Assembly: GCA_001466705.2 (NCBI GenBank)
Contig: LATX02000249.1
Coordinates: 149,360-213,359, forward strand
Direction: 5' to 3'
Length of the DNA: 64,000 nucleotides
Source: Moniliophthora roreri
Taxonomy: Eukaryota > Basidiomycota > Agaricomycetes > Agaricales > Marasmiaceae
The notes beneath the pieces were generated by a model that was not told the origin of the DNA, did not search any database, and saw nothing but the letters and a program-made list of their open reading frames with translations. Made by a program: the position numbers and the translations under genes. Of the stretch, positions 47,065 to 57,998 are shown piece after piece; within the stretch, counting starts at the first letter, position 1; every line of letters begins with the position of its first letter.

Positions 47065-47686
47065 GCGCTGGTCGCGTAGAATGGCTGCTATCTTGGGACT
47101 TTGGGATATTCCGGCGTTTACACCGAGTTGAATTGTTCTCTGAACTATGTACATTGATGAGCAATGGTATCATCATCGTCTACCCTATAGAATGAACAGT
47201 GACCGCAAGGCCCCCAGAATTTGCAGCTAAAAGATAGATTAATAAGAGTTCTGTAACTTGCCTCGGGGAATCTTCGTCCTTTGTCAGCCCTCATCACATA
47301 GCGCAGCATCGCTATCAGAGCGCTGAAGCTTTCGTCGACGTCTGTCAAAGGCACGGGACTCCGACGGGTTAAACCAACTGATTACCGCCGTCCGAGTCGT
47401 CCCTTTGCTTCTCTCCTTCGAAGTTTTCAGATCATTCGCAGCAGTGTTGTGCAGTCAATGAATACTCATTAACTCCCGAGGCCTGTAGTCTAAGAACGAC
47501 CCTTTTCCTCTGTCGAGAAAGAGCGGCTACTAAGCAGGCTCTAGTCATGGGCGCTTCCCAAACCCGGATCCAGCCGAAGTCTACTCATATAACCGAGTCA
47601 CATCAAAACGATGACAGTCTGCAGTCTGCCAGGAGACACTCGATGAGTCGTGAACTCGGCCGGCGGAATCGCTGCCCCCTCAGCGG

Positions 47687-47802
47687 GGGTTAGGGGTTAG
47701 GGACTAGGAAGTACGGTCGGGGGCTTGTACCTCACGCTGAGTCGGTTAGAGGTTCGTGGTTAGCGGTTAGGTGGTTAGGGGTTAGGCAGGTAGGGTCTGG
47801 GG
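47687..47802 (+). repeat. Degenerate telomere-like repeats (TTAGGG variants)
   Basis: The block contains GGGGTTAGGGGTTAGGG, then GGTTAGAGG, GGTTAGCGGTTAGG and GGTTAGGGGTTAGG, ending TAGGGTCTGGGG. All are on the plus strand and interrupted by unrelated bases. TTAGGG is the telomere unit in most filamentous fungi. It lies between two active-looking genes, so it would be an interstitial block. Confidence 0.55.
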
Positions 47803-47964
47803 ATGGATATATGTGAAGGAGTGCTTACAGACGCGTAAAATATTATGTGCACGTGAGGGAAATAGTGACATCATAACGGCGAGATCGCCGTTATCTCTTA
47901 TCTTTTCACGACTCATCAAGGGTACCCTCGCAGTCTGCCAATGACCTACACAACACTGGGCAGC

Positions 47965-47970
47965 TATAAA
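47965..47970 (+). promoter_or_regulatory. TATA box of the P450 gene
   Basis: TATAAA in GCTATAAAAGTAACC lies 50 bp upstream of the P450 start codon at 48,015. Confidence 0.5.
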
Positions 47971-48014
47971 AGTAACCAGAATAGTCGAGTCAATCATAGA
48001 AACAACACATACCA

Positions 48015-50224
48015 ATGATACTCAACGTCTTCACCTATTCTTTGGGCCTTTCTTTTCTCTACGGAATCTACCTTCTAGTTCGACGTCTATGGGAAGAACT
48101 GGTCACTTCCCCTCTGAAGGATCTTCCTGGACCGCCAAGCGATAGTATAGTTTGGGGGAATTTGAAGCAGATATTCAAAGCGGTGAGTAATTCAGTCGAA
48201 TCGAGTTTTTTCGGCATCGGAAGCCTAACGATTGAGGTGCCCAGGAAAATTCAGTCCTCCATGAAAAATGGGTCGAAGAATATGGTCCTACGATCCGATA
48301 CAAGGCATTTTTCGGCGTACGCGTAGTTTTTCTTGTGATTCTACTACTGCTGATGCATTGAACTTTTCCAGGATAATCGATTGTACACAACGGATACGAA
48401 GGCATTGAACCATGTTTTGATGAATCATTACGATTACCAGAAACCAGAGATTGCGAGGTGGGATTTGGGCCAGGTCGTGGGCGAAGGTACGTTCTTGCGA
48501 GTTAGTCTCCAGCAAGAGACTTACAGACCCTGCAGGTTTATTGATAACGGAGGAAGACAAGCACAAGTTCCAGCGCAAGGTCATGGTACGCCATTCGAGC
48601 CGTGTTCGAAGCAGCTACGAATGCTCATGAACGTAACAAAAGAACCCAGCATTTGGCCCTGCTCAGATCAGACAGTTCACGTCAATTTTCATCGAGAAAT
48701 CTAATGAGGTATGTTGTTAAAGTTCCTGTGCTCTTGAAGCTGCCCGCTCAAGGCCAATTACATTCATAGCTTAGAGACGTCTGGAAGTCTCAGGTCAACG
48801 ACGCAGAGAACGGTGAAGCTCGCCTCGATGCTCTCTCATGGTTGAGCAGGATGACGTTGGATGTCATCGGTCTTGCGGGTATACTCTCAGACTCATACCA
48901 ATTACACGTTGGGTTTGACATGAATACTACAGGTTTCAACTATACGTTTTCATCTCTTTCCGGCAAACCGAACGAGCTCAATGAAGCGTTCAGAGCACTC
49001 TTCTCTCAGACCTCAAGAATCGATCTTTGGCGGCTCTTGCAGGGGAATTTACCGATATTACGACCAATTCAGCTTGTACGTGTCACCACAGTATTCATTT
49101 ATCAAGTTCTGACCCAATTTGTGTAGCCTACTGCTCGAAACCGTGCCATTAAATCTTCACGCAAAACCATGTCCCGGATTGGAGGTCAATTGCTGAGGGA
49201 TGCCAAGTTGAACCAAGAGAGCGAAAAAGGAACCGACAGGGACATTCTTTCATTGCTCGTCCGCTCGAACATGCAAGAGCAGAACGAAAAGTCAGGAGGC
49301 ATGAGTGACGAAGATGTTTTGGCTCGTACGTCGTTCGCCGCGTTCTGTGCGAACTACCTGACGCTGATTGTGTTGCAGAGGTGCCGACATTCCTTGTAGC
49401 AGGCCACGAAACTACTAGGTACGTTCTCTCGTAACCCTGCCTCGACCCAAGGATGACTCATACCGCTATAGCACTGCAACAACATGGGCTCTCTACCTTC
49501 TCACTCAACATCCCGAAATACAATCCAAACTTCGCGAGGAACTGATCTCAGTACCATCGTCCGAACCAACAATGGACGAACTGAATGCCTTACCCTACCT
49601 GGACAAGTTTGTCCGCGAGGTCCTTCGACTATACCCACCCGTGCCTTCAACGGCAAGAGTTGCTGTTAAAGACGACATCATTCCTCTTGGTGAAGGTTAC
49701 ACTGGGAAGGACGGCAAGATGAAGGATCATGTCCGTGTCAAGAAAGGACAGATGATTCTGATCAACATTCAGGCAATGAATCGGAGTAAGAAGATTTGGG
49801 GCGAGGATGCGCATGAGTTCAAGTGAGTTTCGCGCTGGTAATATCGCTTACCTGGAAGTTCTCACACTGAGACTTTGCAGACCTGATCGCTGGGACGACT
49901 TGCCCTCTACTGTCGCAGCGAGCGGTATGCCTGGCGTGTGGAGCCATATGTTGACTTTCCTCGGTGGTGCTAGGAGCTGTATCGGATGGCGCTTCTCGTT
50001 GGCCGAGTAAGTTTGTCTTTACTGATCATAGCTCGTCTGTTGCACTGACATTGTTATCTAGGATGAGGTGTCTAATTTTCGTGCTCGTACGAGCTTTTGA
50101 ATTTGAGCTTGGGGTACCTAAGGAGGATATTGGTAGGAAGTCAACGGTCGTGCAGAGACCAATGTTGAAGAGTGACCCGAAGAAGGTGGCACAACTGCCG
50201 TTGATTGTTAGATGTGTTGTGTGA
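48015..50224 (+). CDS. Cytochrome P450 monooxygenase, 12 exons, 533 aa
   Basis: Exons: 48,015-48,182, 48,245-48,316, 48,372-48,486, 48,536-48,585, 48,643-48,708, 48,770-48,878, 48,933-49,075, 49,127-49,325, 49,379-49,418, 49,472-49,822, 49,881-50,006 and 50,062-50,224. All splice sites are GT..AG and the frame is intact for 533 codons. Features in order are an N-terminal membrane anchor (about 6-22), Pro-rich LPGPP, WxxxR-like KFQRKVMNPAFG, I-helix VAGHETTS (314-321), ExxR E370-R373, PDRW (439-442) and heme-binding [10 protein letters not shown] with ligand Cys471. It is a microsomal monooxygenase that would need cytochrome P450 reductase. It looks like one of the expanded Agaricomycete families, but I cannot give a CYP number or substrate. 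No partner biosynthetic genes are nearby. Confidence 0.95.
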
Positions 50225-50883
50225 GGTGGTTATCCTTTTCCGCAAGTGACTGTATTACCGCCGTTTCACATATTGCCAGTATTTTTACGCAGATAGTACC
50301 ACAGGCCTCTTGTTAACAGGCGCTTATTTACAATAAGACTTGATCTCGGACTTGCACCTCGACGTTTTGACGCAACGCATATTCTCCACACCATCACTGA
50401 CTGCATAATCCTAGTTTTCGCAATCGGGACCAGCACCTTCATTAAGAGTATCCTACGAGGTCGCTGAATCAGGCGGCTTTGAAGTCGTCCCAACGTCTCC
50501 AATTCCAGTTGGATATTCATTCTCACTGAAAGGGATCATGATAGGCCCGAAGTCGTACGCGGCCTCGCCCACTCAAGTGTCGTGCTCCTTCTGACTATGA
50601 TCTTATATAGATGATAGTACACTGACGAACATATTATTTCCATTTTGACTCATGAACATGGTGGGCATTTTGCTGCACATGAAAAAGGTGTAACCCAATC
50701 TGATACGCTCGTATAAATACGTTTATCATCTACTGGACCTGTCCTTTACAACCCCATGAGTATAGTATATCGATTCAACATCTTCATCATTCGAGACAGT
50801 GCTGTCGAGTACCTTCGAGCTGAAAGCAACAGGTACGTATAAACAACACGAAAATGTAACTGCGAGTTACGCGTACCAAAGAG
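50225..50883. other. Intergenic, nothing recognised
   Basis: Spacer between the P450 stop and the truncated membrane-protein fragment. No supported frame. Confidence 0.45.
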
Positions 50884-51078
50884 TCATTCGACATGAATGT
50901 TAGTCCATTGCGGAGTCTTATACGCACCATTAGGCAGATCTCGCAATGCCATCAACGCCAGGACAATAAGCCATACTCGGGCGACAATATAAGTTATCGC
51001 CAACAACAGGATAGACAACACGACGATGACTGAAAACAGCTTAGCGAATCATTCCGGGCCAATCTTTGAGAAAAGCTG
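50884..51078 (-). pseudogene. Truncated fourth copy (D) of the multi-pass membrane protein family
   Basis: The minus-strand frame 51,078-50,884 encodes only the C-terminal helix of the family: YIVARVWLIVLALMALRDLP, then a variant tail NGAYKTPQWTNIHVE. An in-frame TGA (51,051-51,049) lies where tryptophan would fit. No match to the upstream two thirds of the gene is seen beyond 51,078. It is a 3' relic of another copy, independent of the tandem duplication at 23.7-33.6 kb. Confidence 0.75.
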
Positions 51079-51687
51079 CTATAGTATTGCTATGGGCGCA
51101 CCTTTGGTTCCCATCAACTCGAACTGATTAGACGCCGCGTTTGCGTCACGGTCAAACTTGATCAGACGGCAATCACGGGAAAATTGGCCGCACCCCGTTG
51201 CACCCTTCTCCTGCACCCCTCTGCACGTCTCCCAGCACCTTCACACACTCTCAGAATTCCTCGAGTCCCTCGTGGACCAGCTGCCGGCGTCGCATGACTC
51301 ACCCCGGCACCTCAACATCAACCACGTTCCAGACGTCAAGTTCTCACATTGGTCGTTCCCGCTGCCATCAACGTCCCCCAATAGTCGTCGTCGTCGCTAT
51401 AGGTATAAGGTGCGTCTCAAACACCTCATTTTATTCCTTCACGTTCCTGATATCATTCCCACAGTCGTCACCGCTGCCCTGGAGTCGTCATAGGCTTACT
51501 GGAAGAGTCGTCGTCATCTTGTCCGGTATGTGACTCGCCCTCAGTTTCTGGCATAGTTCTGATTTTTTTCTATCATAGCTATCTCAATAGTCTCCTCCTA
51601 ATCAGAAGCATTGTACCTCTATCCCAGAAAATTCAATCTCGTACCTCCTTATTTTGTGCAACTACATCTGACCCTCCAAAAACAACG
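51079..51687. other. Intergenic, Pro/Ser-rich frames, no gene assigned
   Basis: Overlapping plus-strand frames at 51,158-51,533 are C-rich and Pro/Ser-biased in every frame. No domain or splice pattern supports either. Confidence 0.35.
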
Positions 51688-52490
51688 ATGATGAGAAGGT
51701 CTCATGCTCGACCGGCCTCCACCAAAAGAAGTACGATTCATTATGGGGAGGACATCATCGTGAACGGAGAGATGGTGAACAAGATAACCCGACCGCTACT
51801 AAAAAAGCCAGAGCAGTGGTTGGTTGAACAGGCTAAGTATGAAAACATGATTAGAGGTGCGAGCTAAAGTCATTCCTATGCGAAAAAGCGTCTCTAATTG
51901 ACTTAGCAATGAGTTGGGGTGCACGCGAAGACGCGCTCGACAATGCCGAAGACACGGAAATGGCTGAACCGGGTCCGAGCTTTGATCCATCGAACGACAT
52001 GAAATCTTGTTCCCTGAATACGAGCCGGACATTTTACCACAGTATCGTGTCCCAGCCATTTTGCCTGCCACCAGCCGGATGGAGTTTCCCCAAGATTGGG
52101 TAGTCATCTACGCCACGCGCAAACAGGGTACGCTACCGTGAATACGTTGGTAGATTATTTGTTGGCCGGTCCTTGCAGGGGTAGGTGAAGGGAAAGAGAG
52201 CGATGGTCGACGAGAACTGTCCTTGATACACGTAAGGACGACGTATTGGGAGAACCCTTAACTTGGAAAGAGCAGGAGGATCAAACTCGAAAGTTGGCTG
52301 AAGATATCATTAACGGCACTGCGATGGGATTTGCACTGTCTCAGGAAATTATTGACGAACTACCGACGACAACTTGGATTATCAGAGGATTGGGGTGCCA
52401 TTATATCACATTGAGGCCAGAGCGCTCAAAAGTACCAGTGTCGCGGATCTTCCTAGAGGGAGAAGTCTGGAGTATTTATGGAGTGCATTG
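51688..52490 (+). pseudogene. Possible degenerate small gene, family unknown
   Basis: An ATG at 51,688 opens 56 codons rich in basic residues, followed by a GT..AG intron (51,857-51,906) and a second exon starting MSWGARED. Downstream, a protein-like stretch (LFPEYEPDILPQYRVP) and later WKEQEDQTRKLAEDI lie in frames that do not join cleanly. This suggests either a missed intron or a frameshifted gene. No family is recognised. The last part runs into the duplicated segment that starts at 52,375. Confidence 0.25.
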
Positions 52491-55273
52491 AGTGCTCACA
52501 ACAAGAATTTGCACCGAAATAGGCAACTGCTCGGTTGACAGGCCCTGCTGGATTCGAATAAACTCACCCTTGTAACTTTCAAGCGAGCTTTTTAGGGTTT
52601 GGATGACTGAAGATCCTCGGTTATGAACTGGCATAACTGCATGCAGTCTGTATGGAGGTGTCAGAACTCATTGTACTTGAACCGAGGAGGACGAGTAGCC
52701 ATAGGGGGGACCCGAACATTGGCTTGAACGGTGAGCGGCACTGAGCGCTGAACGCTTTACTCGTAGCGACAGAGTCTAGACGGATGGTGCGAGAAGGTGC
52801 GAGATCTGCATTGCTTGGTCAACGGAAACCGGCGTAGCCACAAAACCGGAATGTCGTTTCAACTACCCCACATTACAACGTACCCATGTCACCGTCATCA
52901 AACATGTCCAATCCAAAAAAAAAAAACCTGAGCGCCTAAGCGGCTTAGTTACTTACGGCGCAATTGCTCAGAGCGCTCAGAGCGCTCAGAGCTGACCCCT
53001 GCTTTGACCCTTTGTATTCAGATTCTCCAAGGCGACAGGTGATGTTGCCGCCTTTTGAATTCTACCGAATTGTGGGAAGCATGAGAGGCCAACTGTTAGT
53101 CCATCCTTTTGCAGAAATACACAAAATCTATGTAAAACATCCAGCGTCCTTCAAGAAGTATGAAGAGGATAGTAGGATAAGTCGACTGCCGATTGAATGG
53201 TGACGGGAGATGAATGGAGGAGACCAAACAAGAATTAGTTGCCACAGCTTTTCTCGGTTGACAGGTGAGGAACGTGACAGGACGCTTCCGCCCCATCTTG
53301 GAGATCGTAAGGATGGAGTTATACCCATCGAATGATCCCTCCATCTTGGAAAGCTTTAAACTTCTTTCCCATTGATTCCCACTGACGTCTTTCTTCCTTT
53401 TTTATTCCCTTCCATATCTTTCTACTCCTTGGGATCTCAGTCTCCCCCTCTTCACTAGGCGAGATCTCGGCGGCGATACCACCCCCCTACAGTCCAAATG
53501 TATATATATATACCAGCACCTCACTCATCGGCATCAACCTCGTCGTCAACAGCGGGAAGGGCAACGGAGAACAGTTTGAAGGCACCAGGGAAGGAAAGAA
53601 ATGGGCAGCTGTGTCTCGCAGCCGGGGAAGGAGGATAAAGAACGAAGTGATGCTATAGACAAGCAGATAGAGGATGACTCGAAGCGGTTCCAACAAGAAC
53701 ACAAGATCCTGCTGCTAGGTGCGCCACGACCACACCACCTTCCTTCTTTCATTGAGCCTTTTTCTCAGGCTCTGAGGAATCCGGAAAATCCACCATTCTC
53801 AAGCAGATACGAATCATTCACAANTGGATTATCAGAGGATTGGGGTGCCATTATATCACATTGAGGCCAGAGCGCTCAAAAGTACCAGTGTCGCGGATCT
53901 TCCTAGAGGGAGAAGTCTGGAGTATTTATGGAGTGCATTGAGTGCTCACAACAAGAATTTGCACCGAAATAGGCAACTGCTCGGTTGACAGGCCCTGCTG
54001 GATTCGAATAAACTCACCCTTGTAACTTTCAAGCGAGCTTTTTAGGGTTTGGATGACTGAAGATCCTCGGTTATGAACTGGCATAACTGCATGCAGTCTG
54101 TATGGAGGTGTCAGAACTCATTGTACTTGAACCGAGGAGGACGAGTAGCCATAGGGGGGACCCGAACATTGGCTTGAACGGTGAGCGGCACTGAGCGCTG
54201 AACGCTTTACTCGTAGCGACAGAGTCTAGACGGATGGTGCGAGAAGGTGCGAGATCTGCATTGCTTGGTCAACGGAAACCGGCGTAGCCACAAAACCGGA
54301 ATGTCGTTTCAACTACCCCACATTACAACGTACCCATGTCACCGTCATCAAACATGTCCAATCCAAAAAAAAAAAACCTGAGCGCCTAAGCGGCTTAGTT
54401 ACTTACGGCGCAATTGCTCAGAGCGCTCAGAGCGCTCAGAGCTGACCCCTGCTTTGACCCTTTGTATTCAGATTCTCCAAGGCGACAGGTGATGTTGCCG
54501 CCTTTTGAATTCTACCGAATTGTGGGAAGCATGAGAGGCCAACTGTTAGTCCATCCTTTTGCAGAAATACACAAAATCTATGTAAAACATCCAGCGTCCT
54601 TCAAGAAGTATGAAGAGGATAGTAGGATAAGTCGACTGCCGATTGAATGGTGACGGGAGATGAATGGAGGAGACCAAACAAGAATTAGTTGCCACAGCTT
54701 TTCTCGGTTGACAGGTGAGGAACGTGACAGGACGCTTCCGCCCCATCTTGGAGATCGTAAGGATGGAGTTATACCCATCGAATGATCCCTCCATCTTGGA
54801 AAGCTTTAAACTTCTTTCCCATTGATTCCCACTGACGTCTTTCTTCCTTTTTTATTCCCTTCCATATCTTTCTACTCCTTGGGATCTCAGTCTCCCCCTC
54901 TTCACTAGGCGAGATCTCGGCGGCGATACCACCCCCCTACAGTCCAAATGTATATATATATACCAGCACCTCACTCATCGGCATCAACCTCGTCGTCAAC
55001 AGCGGGAAGGGCAACGGAGAACAGTTTGAAGGCACCAGGGAAGGAAAGAAATGGGCAGCTGTGTCTCGCAGCCGGGGAAGGAGGATAAAGAACGAAGTGA
55101 TGCTATAGACAAGCAGATAGAGGATGACTCGAAGCGGTTCCAACAAGAACACAAGATCCTGCTGCTAGGTGCGCCACGACCACACCACCTTCCTTCTTTC
55201 ATTGAGCCTTTTTCTCAGGCTCTGAGGAATCCGGAAAATCCACCATTCTCAAGCAGATACGAATCATTCACAA
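52375..55273 (+). repeat. Perfect 1,449-bp direct repeat around an N, probable assembly overlap
   Basis: 52,375-53,823 and 53,825-55,273 correspond base for base at an offset of 1,450 wherever I compared them, including non-coding sequence and homopolymers. The only base between them is N (53,824). The second copy continues into the complete G-alpha gene while the first stops abruptly. This is the pattern of two contigs that overlap but were joined by a nominal gap. Confidence 0.85.
53601..53823 (+). pseudogene. Partial duplicate of the G-alpha 5' end (probable artefact)
   Basis: This is identical to 55,051-55,273: exon 1, intron 1 and the first part of exon 2 (P-loop) of the G-alpha gene. 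It is cut at the N at 53,824 and followed by unrelated sequence. It lies in the first copy of the perfect repeat. It should not be counted as a separate gene unless long reads confirm the duplication. Confidence 0.8.
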
Positions 55274-56439
55274 AGACGGCTTCCCAGAGAGCGAGCGCGT
55301 CTTGTACCGTTCTGTCGTATCTAGGAATGTCCTGGATTCTGCCCACGCTATCATCCTCGCCATGCGCAAAATCAGTGTCGACTGCTCAATATACAGTAAT
55401 CGAGTATTGGCCGACAAGATTATGGACTACAGGCTTGATAAAAGCACGGCGTTTGTGCTCAGTCCAGAGATAGCCGACGCCATAAATCAGCTTTGGCAGG
55501 ATCCAGTCATTCTAAAGATAATGGGCGAGCATGGAAGCGACTTTTATCTCATGGATAGCGCACCATAGTGAGCATCCTTCTTGACCTTGGTGGAGACCAG
55601 AGTGCTCATCATCACCATCGCAGCTTTTTCTCGCAGGTATTGCGGATAGGCTCTCCCGATTATGTCCCGACAGAAATGGACATTCTCAGAGCACGTCAAA
55701 AGAGCACAGGAATAACAGAGACACGATTCTCGATGGGTCAATTATCGTGCGTAGCCTTTCAACCTGCAAAAACACAACCAAATCATCAATCTGTCATCAG
55801 AATACACATATTCGATATCGGACATCAAAGATTAGAATGCAGAAAATGGATACATTGCTTTGAAAGCGTGACAAGCATCATCTTCTGCACAGCGTTAAGT
55901 GAGTACGACCAAGTACTACTGGAAGAGAAGAACCAGGTATGTGTCATTAGGTCATTATACTCATGCCCTTACTCATGCCGCAACGTTCTAGAATCGCCTG
56001 CAGGAATCTCTCATACTATTTGAAAGTATAATAAATTCTCGATGGTTCCTCTGGACTTCCATAATACTGTGCTTGAATAAGATCGACATTTTCAAGAAGA
56101 AGCTACCAAAGGTATATATGTCCAGTATCTGAATATATATACATCCTCATGTGGAAGGTCCACAGGTACCACTTGAGCGCTATTTCTCCGAGTACACTGG
56201 CGGCAGTGATATCAGCAAGGCCATTAAATACATCATGTGGAAGTTCATGCAGACGAACAGAGCGCGGTTAAGCGTTTATCCTCAGTAAGTCTTGCGTTAT
56301 TCTCTGCGATTGGGTGGTGTTCTGATTGTCCACACTCAGCTTGATACAAGCCACTGATACAATTCCCATTAGATTCATCTTTGTGGCTGTGAAAGAAACA
56401 ATTCTAGCAAATGCCCTCAGAAATGCGAGAATACTATGA
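55051..56439 (+). CDS. Heterotrimeric G-protein alpha subunit, divergent, 354 aa
   Basis: Exons 55,051-55,168, 55,219-55,567, 55,624-55,746, 55,801-55,936, 55,992-56,111, 56,166-56,284 and 56,340-56,439 join in frame to 354 residues, the usual length. MGSCVS carries N-myristoylation (Gly2) and palmitoylation (Cys4) signals. The P-loop is GSEESGKS (40-47); canonical G-alpha has GAGESGKS, so Gly42 is Glu. Switch [10 protein letters not shown] keeps the arginine finger (Arg180). Switch II reads DIGHQ (202-206) in place of DVGGQ, keeping the catalytic Gln206. NKID is at 271-274; the TCAT motif is IQAT (324-327). The C-terminus ends NARIL, without the CxxL pertussis-toxin site. It should couple membrane receptors to effectors, but nucleotide handling may be altered. 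Expanded divergent G-alphas are known in Agaricomycetes. Confidence 0.93.
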
Positions 56440-57834
56440 CATCCTTGGCAATATTGGAAGGTCGTACATTCATTCGGATGTGGATTGGAATTGTTTGTTC
56501 TTGGGTTGGGTTGGCTAAGAGCCTGTTCGGATAAGATGCCAAAATTTTTGATTCTGACATTTCACATGTTGGAAACTGCCGGCGGCTGTTCCCACCACTA
56601 TATTTCCTTATCCACCTTCGTTATCTAGTAAAATCCTGGTAGTTCTTTCAAATCTACCTACTTATAAGCTATCTATGACATGGTGAGAATCATAAGATGT
56701 CAATTTGCTGTCAACATGAGGATACAAGGTCATGGAAAGTCATTGCCAAGTCACCTGCAAAAAGTACATTGCATTATAATAGGGTTATAACCCCCATAAT
56801 GCATTATGAGATACATAATCATTAGCAACCCCATTATGTGCCAAGTTGGACATGGTCACTATAATGTAGTTGTAATATACAATAATAATTACAAGTCTCA
56901 TAAATGATAATCAGTTGCAACACCATTACAACCCAAAGACAGTGTTAGGCTGAAGTAAGATGTAACCAGTCAAGGAAAGATGGAAAGGGGAACAGTCTAA
57001 TTTGACAGAAATATCCTCATGTCTTTCACCAGGTAGAGCAGTTGTTCAACTAACAGACACTTTTTGGCCTTCCTAAGATGCAATGCATATTGTCTTATAC
57101 TAGCTCAAAGCTCATGCATTGTACTCTTATTACTGACTTCTCTAAGGTTGAGGATTTCATTCAGCTTCAATAAACCTTTACAAGATAATTTCTTAGACAT
57201 AGTGAGTAATGCTGCAACCTGCATCTCTGAGGAATTGACTGTTACATTACTTGCGCAGCAACAACAACTACTTCAACACCACTGCGACATTATGATGTGA
57301 AGCAAGGTTCAAGTTCGAGTTATCGATTGCAATAGAAGTTCAGTAATTGGCTTTTTAGACACAAGTGGATTGACTAGGTCAAGCTGAGGAGCTTAGACCC
57401 AGTTCATATCTACTTAAATACATTTGTTGTATCTAGGTGTTTGTACAATATTGAATGTCCTGGAATACTATAGAATGCTGATAAATACAAATGGAACTGA
57501 AAAGAATTGAATAGAAAGATTATGAAGTCATTGTGATGTCATTAAATAGAAACAGATAGAAGGCAAGAGAAAAAGAGATTAGATATACCAAAAAAGGAAA
57601 AGGGAACTGGGATTGTGGATGAGTCCAGATGTAAATAGGAAGCATATACAGGTGGTAGTACAACGGAAAGGAAAAAAGGGAAAAGAAAAAGTGAATGTCT
57701 GTAGGAGTTTGTAACATTGACAGAATCAACATCATCAAAGCCAACTGCATTGGTTAAGAAGGCACACCCTACAGGGAGAGTAGCAAGCATGTGTTCCTTG
57801 CAGTTTTCTCTCACCAGATGAGCAAGGAAATCAC
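56440..57834. other. Start of right CpG-poor repeat region, no gene
   Basis: AGATGCCAAAATTTTTGATTC near 56,535 (segment about 56,518-56,610) recurs near 59,595. TTATAA-rich MITE-like sequence lies at about 56,750-56,900. 57,250-57,680 matches 18,370-18,870 inverted. Open frames are short and without domains. Confidence 0.5.
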
Positions 57835-57998
57835 CCACTGGGTGCAATAATGCATAACTCCCCAGAATTTATACTAAACTTATGCTTGATTTATTCAAGT
57901 TTTTAAGCCTTATTCATGGCTTATGCTTTGATTTTGAATAAATCTAGCATAAATCAAGCATAAGTCTGGGCAACTTATACTTTATTGCACCTGGTGAC
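57835..57998. mobile_element. Palindromic MITE, about 160 bp
   Basis: GGTGCAATAA at 57,841 is mirrored by TTATTGCACC ending at about 57,991, with imperfect pairing a few bases further out. Inside, TTATGCTTGATTTATTCAA and the later TTGAATAAATCTAGCATAA give further internal pairing, so the whole unit can fold back. No coding capacity. A target-site duplication was not determined. Confidence 0.6.

Larger units (their letters stand above)
47065..48014. other. Intergenic with telomere-like repeats
   Basis: No firm gene. A minus-strand frame (47,354-47,145) has a protein-like stretch but no domain. The telomere-like block and the P450 TATA box are listed separately. Confidence 0.45.

Noticed and set aside
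47145..47354. 69-codon minus-strand frame downstream of the hydrophobin
   Set aside because: Part looks protein-like, but the flanks have stops in all frames and no splice partners were found.
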